Assembly (NCBI GenBank): GCA_035582835.1
Contig: JAYKAV010000966.1
Location: 1,444,775 to 1,508,774 of the forward strand
DNA: 64,000 nt
Direction: 5' to 3'
DNA from: Phoebastria nigripes
Taxonomy: Eukaryota > Chordata > Aves > Procellariiformes > Diomedeidae
The stretch's first letter is position 1, and the number at the start of each line of letters is the position of its first letter. Below the pieces are notes generated by a model that was given only the letters and a program-made list of their open reading frames with translations, was not told the DNA's origin and ran no database searches. This document shows positions 59,959 to 64,000 of the stretch, in pieces. The position numbers were made by a program, and so were the translations under genes.

Positions 59959-61460
59959 AACTGATTTCTTTGTGCTAGTATTTGTACCTCTTGTGTTGGA
60001 TGGATGTCTTGTAAGATGATCTCTTCATGAGCACAGCAATATAATTATGCAGGCTCTGGGTATTCCAATATTTTGCCTATAGATACTTACAGTTGATTTG
60101 ATTATCCAAACACAGCAGATCCTATTTGGGTTTTCACCCCTTTATCACCCCTTTTTATGGCAAAACAGCTAAAAGGTCCTAGAATGTTTAATTTTTTTTT
60201 TTCTTTTTAGGCTAAGAATTTCAGAGTTGAAGAAACAAAAAGATTTCAAAACATAAAAGAGAAATTAGAGACATAAAAACCAAAATTCATAATACTGAGA
60301 AAATGCATTGCTTCCTTATAAACTATAACTTTAACTTTCTAATATGACATATGTGAAACGTGAGCTCGATTTAGCATTAACTTCTTTCTAAAGAGATTAT
60401 GGAAGTTTTATTCAGGCAAAAACTGGTCTTATTTATAACTGTCATATACTTATTTGTTCATTAAACCATTTTTTCCTCACAAAGGTTTTTAATTAAGAGT
60501 TATGAATTCTAAACTTTGGGTTTTTTTCCTTTGAATTTTATGGTGATTATCATATACATACATTTAGAATGAACACAATTTGGAAATATATTTTTAATTT
60601 TACTGTAGTATGAATTACTACCTTCAGTAAGGTTCTGCTATAGCAGATTGCTGATGATATGCCTTTATTCATTTTGGGAGACAAAATGCTATTTTTGATA
60701 TTTGACTTGACAAATCTTTTGCTTGAATGCCTTCATGCAGTTTTCAATCAAAAGCTACCCTGTGCTGTGCAAATTGCAACAAGTTGAAAAGATAACACAC
60801 TCCATCAGGAATGTACTGTAATACACCTGATACTCTTGAAGTGAAGCCATGAAAATGAAATGTCATTAACCTTAAATCTGTTCAGTTAGATAAAATTCTC
60901 ATTTGAAGAAAAGACGTTTCCATAGTCTAACATTATTAAACATATATTCTTATGCTCACCTCTGTGTAGGTATTTCATGCGTATGTGCACACACTTATGC
61001 ATGTATATTGTATTTCCAGATGCAGATTGTAAAGCTGGACTTAAATATTAGAATATACATTGGAAACTTTAGGGTATAAACATTGTAAGAAAGCTATAAT
61101 GATTCCAGAAGGGAATTTTATTATTGCAAGAAATTCAGAGCAAGAAATCTAAGTATCTGAAAGGTGGAAACAGCAATATTTGTGACACTGGAGGCAGCAA
61201 GATTCATCCCTACCTTTATAAACCTCTAACACATCCTGAGCCTTAGTTCCCTGCTGTGTTGTGTGGTGGTGCACTATACCAGCACCCAGCCAGCCACCAC
61301 AGCATGGGAAATATGCTGCATCTACACAGTAGCCTACAGTGTGTGGGCATTCCCACCAACATTAGTCATCACTGAGTGGATGTTTGTGGGAAAAGAACAC
61401 AAGCTCCGTAACACTTATTACATAGAGGTGGTCATTTTAGTTAAATAGAGCTTATTTTAA

Positions 61461-61495
61461 AAACTTGTTTCAAGTTTTTTAACTTGTTTCAAGTT
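61461..61495. repeat. Tandem pair of small palindromes
   Basis: AAACTTGTTTCAAGTTT at 61461-61477 and AACTTGTTTCAAGTT at 61481-61495. Each is an inverted repeat with a 3-base TTT loop, so the pair is a duplicated miniature hairpin. Confidence 0.85.
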
Positions 61496-63345
61496 TCCAT
61501 TGGAATATCACTGAAGTTTGAGCAACATGATTTATAGGGCCACAGGTGGATGTTATTGACTTGAACCACTTGCATGCCTCATACATGCCTTTATTGTTTT
61601 GAAATCTGATATATCACAAGCAGGAAGATGAGAAGTTAATGTAAATCCTTGAAAATCCATGCATATTCTTGATTAATGCATTCCTAGATTTATGATTCAA
61701 ATATGGTACTATTGTATTGTTCATTTTCTTAAAATGAGTAATCAATTTGCAACTGCCATTTCCATAACTATGCAAATATACTAATGTGCTCCTGGAAGAC
61801 AAAGGTACAAAATTATTTTCAAATACTAAGCATTTAGATATCACTGATTAGAAGCTTTGTACATGATTAAGAGCATATAATGAATTCCTCAGTTTTAAAA
61901 ATGGCTTTAAATCCACATATATTAGATGCTTAAATATCTATATATCAGAAATCAAGGACTTCATTTCAAACCACACCCAGGTTCTTTTAGTCCTATTTCT
62001 GGAAATACTTATGCATACCTTGTAAATTCCACGTCTTACTATGTACTCAAAATACTGAAAGATATCTATTGTTTATGTTTTTATTTTTCAAGGCAAAAAT
62101 GAAGTTATATAGATATATATTATGTTTTCAGATGCAATTATAAACCTGCAAGACTAGAGATCATAACTGAAAGTCTCAAATTCTCCAGTTCAGAAAGAAG
62201 ATTTAATTGCTATACTTTATAAAGAGATGAGTTGAATTAAGGACTAAGAATAGCTCTTAGTGTTGCAGACATTTTTGGTACCAGATATTAGCTAAAGATA
62301 TTAATTAAACTGAAGTGAAAGCTGCAGCAACTTCCCCAAAAGATGATTTCTAGTAGGAACATGAATGCATAGGGAAGAAAGGAACTTCTTTTGCAGCTGA
62401 CCATTTCTAGCAATGTTCTGTTTGAAAGATTGCATAGATTGTGCTAAGGTTATGTTGCTGAGTTTTCATATGAATTAAGACATTAAGTTTGTTTTGGATA
62501 AATAACTAGTATTTAACTAAAAATAATGAAAATGCTTCAAGTAACACTTAAAAATTATCTGTAACAGAGTTGTGAAACTTACACAGAATTGAGATGAAAA
62601 CTGGGTGATGATGACATCACCAATTTTTTCTCAGATTTCAGATTTAAAATTTTCTGGAAACTCAGAATCAGCTTTTCAGCTCTGAAATGTAGATTATGAT
62701 GTAAATAACTCCACCTGCAATTTGCAAAAACTTATTTTTCAATTGATTTATTATGCAGTAGGATTTGGAAGGGAGTCTATTCCTCTGTTTTAAAGTCCAG
62801 AAGTGAGATCAAAGCAATCTAAATTCTACCTGTAGCTCTGTCTCAGATTTATGTGAAATAGGACTCTATTTCCCTAGCTTTAAACACCTTACCAAAAATA
62901 TTGTAAGGCTATATTAACTGATATGAGAAGTTCACTGAAATCCTGAGAGCAAGTACCATAGAACAGCTACTTTTATGATACTTTTATGCCCCAAAATTTA
63001 CCAATGTTAACAGCTGCACATGCAATCTTGTATGATTTGGAAGTTTGGGATGGTAGTCCACTCACAAGTTAAGTCACCTGCATTTAGAAGTCTACATGTG
63101 TATGTCTGTAAGTTGACTCCTTTAACTTCCATTTAATTCAAGGGAGATGTAGGGCCAAATTAAATTTCCCATTCATGAGTGTCTGAAACCATCTGAGATA
63201 ACCTAATGCATCTGCCTAACCTCTAGCTGCTGCTATAGAAGGATGCAGATTGCTTACAGGTCCCATTTCTTATCTGCCAGCTCGGTGTGGATCCCCAAAG
63301 GCATTTCAAAGGCACTAGATATCTATTGACCAACTGGCACGAATT

Positions 63346-63741
63346 CAGTGTAGGGCCACCACAATGGTTGGTGGATGGAGCACTTGTTCTGTGAGGAGAG
63401 GCTGAGGGAGATGGGGTTGTTCAGCCTGGAGAAGAGGTGGTTTTAGGGCGCCTGAACAGCATCCTGCAGTGCCTAAGCGGAGGTCATCCAGAAGATGGAG
63501 GCAAGCTTTTCACTGTGAGGCATGGATGAAAGATGACAGGCATGAGTTGAAACAAAGAGAGGTTCAGATTGTATATAAGGAGAAACTTTTTCATCATGAC
63601 AGGAGTTAAGCATTGGAAGAAGCTGCCCAGAGAGGCTATGCAGTCTCTCTTCACCCTGGGGGGTTTTCAAGACCATAGTGGATAAAGCCCTGAGCAACCT
63701 TGTCTGACCTCCTGAGGTGCCTTCCAACCTGCACAACCTTT
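63346..63741 (+). mobile_element. Old CR1 LINE 3' fragment
   Basis: Plus-strand CR1 remnant of about 400 bp. It is recognised from TGTGAGGAGAGGCTGAGGGA, TTCAGCCTGGAGAAGAGG, GTTAAGCATTGGAAGAAGCT, GCCCAGAGAGG, and the 3' UTR-like GACCTCCTGAGGTGCCTTCC. It is more diverged than the other copies: frames are broken, segments are missing between 63430 and 63480, and no tail repeat remains. The catalytic reverse transcriptase region is absent. It is likely an older CR1 subfamily. Confidence 0.88.
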
Positions 63742-64000
63742 GCCACTGTGGTCAGAAGAGCTGAGAGCTATTCAGATCACCAAATAGGTGCCTGGGACTC
63801 ATGTAATCTACTTTAGAATGCCTACCTTACAATAAGATACAGTACCTGTGAAGATACTTACATCTTTTGGCTGCATAACAAGCTAAGGGTGATTCGCTTA
63901 GATGTCTAGCTTAAATGTCTCCTTTTTAGTCATATAATGCTAGCTGAAATAAAGCCTAGATATAGTTTCTCAGTTGCAATTTTCTTTTGAAGAAAATATT
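63742..64000. other. Non-coding stretch to window end
   Basis: AT-rich sequence; no feature recognised. Confidence 0.6.

Larger units (their letters stand above)
56143..63345. other. Long non-coding stretch, simple repeats only
   Basis: AT-rich DNA with no recognised gene. Simple repeats at 56625, 57233, 59925 and 61461 are listed separately. CCATTGAAGTCAATGG-like motifs occur at about 57923-57959 and 58653-58680. Frames are all under 80 codons. Confidence 0.5.

Overview
The window looks like vertebrate nuclear DNA, and specifically bird. It is mostly AT-rich and non-coding, with scattered microsatellites and single N bases. Five clear CR1 (chicken repeat 1) LINE copies carry the avian 3' ends (an ATTCTATG-type tail in two copies, a TTCTA array in a third). 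I see no intact protein-coding gene, no bacterial or viral gene organisation, no tRNA or rRNA gene and no CRISPR array. Open reading frames rarely exceed 100 codons. The longer ones lie inside CR1 copies or an LTR, or look like chance frames. The stretch could be a gene desert or the inside of a very large intron; the sequence alone does not decide.

Layout. 1-10,000: AT-rich DNA with two faint opposed tRNA-like segments (2.3 and 2.6 kb) and a diverged direct repeat pair (5.4 and 7.5 kb). 10,011-10,243: a short minus-strand CR1 end with a small duplication at its 5' junction. 12.8-14.3 kb: poly-C and poly-T/G tracts, then the only strongly GC-rich island and a smaller CpG-rich patch. 14.3-35.8 kb: featureless apart from a 138-base T/G-only tract (18.9 kb), a (TG)15 microsatellite (28.5 kb) and small direct repeats. 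35.9-46 kb: the richest part. It holds an unclassified 113-bp repeat present twice in inverted orientation (35.9 and 40.5 kb), the first copy bracketed by an exact 32-bp direct repeat; a plus-strand CR1 with a broken reverse transcriptase (37.6-38.9 kb); a hairpin with 19-bp perfect arms (41.2 kb); an 849-bp solo LTR with a perfect 5-bp target duplication CTGGT (42.26-43.11 kb); and a minus-strand CR1 with a decayed reverse transcriptase (44.65-45.88 kb). 46-64 kb: AT-rich DNA with simple repeats, a CR1 end with a TTCTA tail (55.9-56.1 kb) and an old CR1 fragment (63.35-63.74 kb).

Nothing here works together as a pathway. The biology on view is retroelement insertion and decay. The observations most worth checking are the inverted 113-bp repeat pair with its 32-bp flanking repeats, the GC-rich island at 13.3-14.3 kb, and the structural rearrangements inside CR1 copies.
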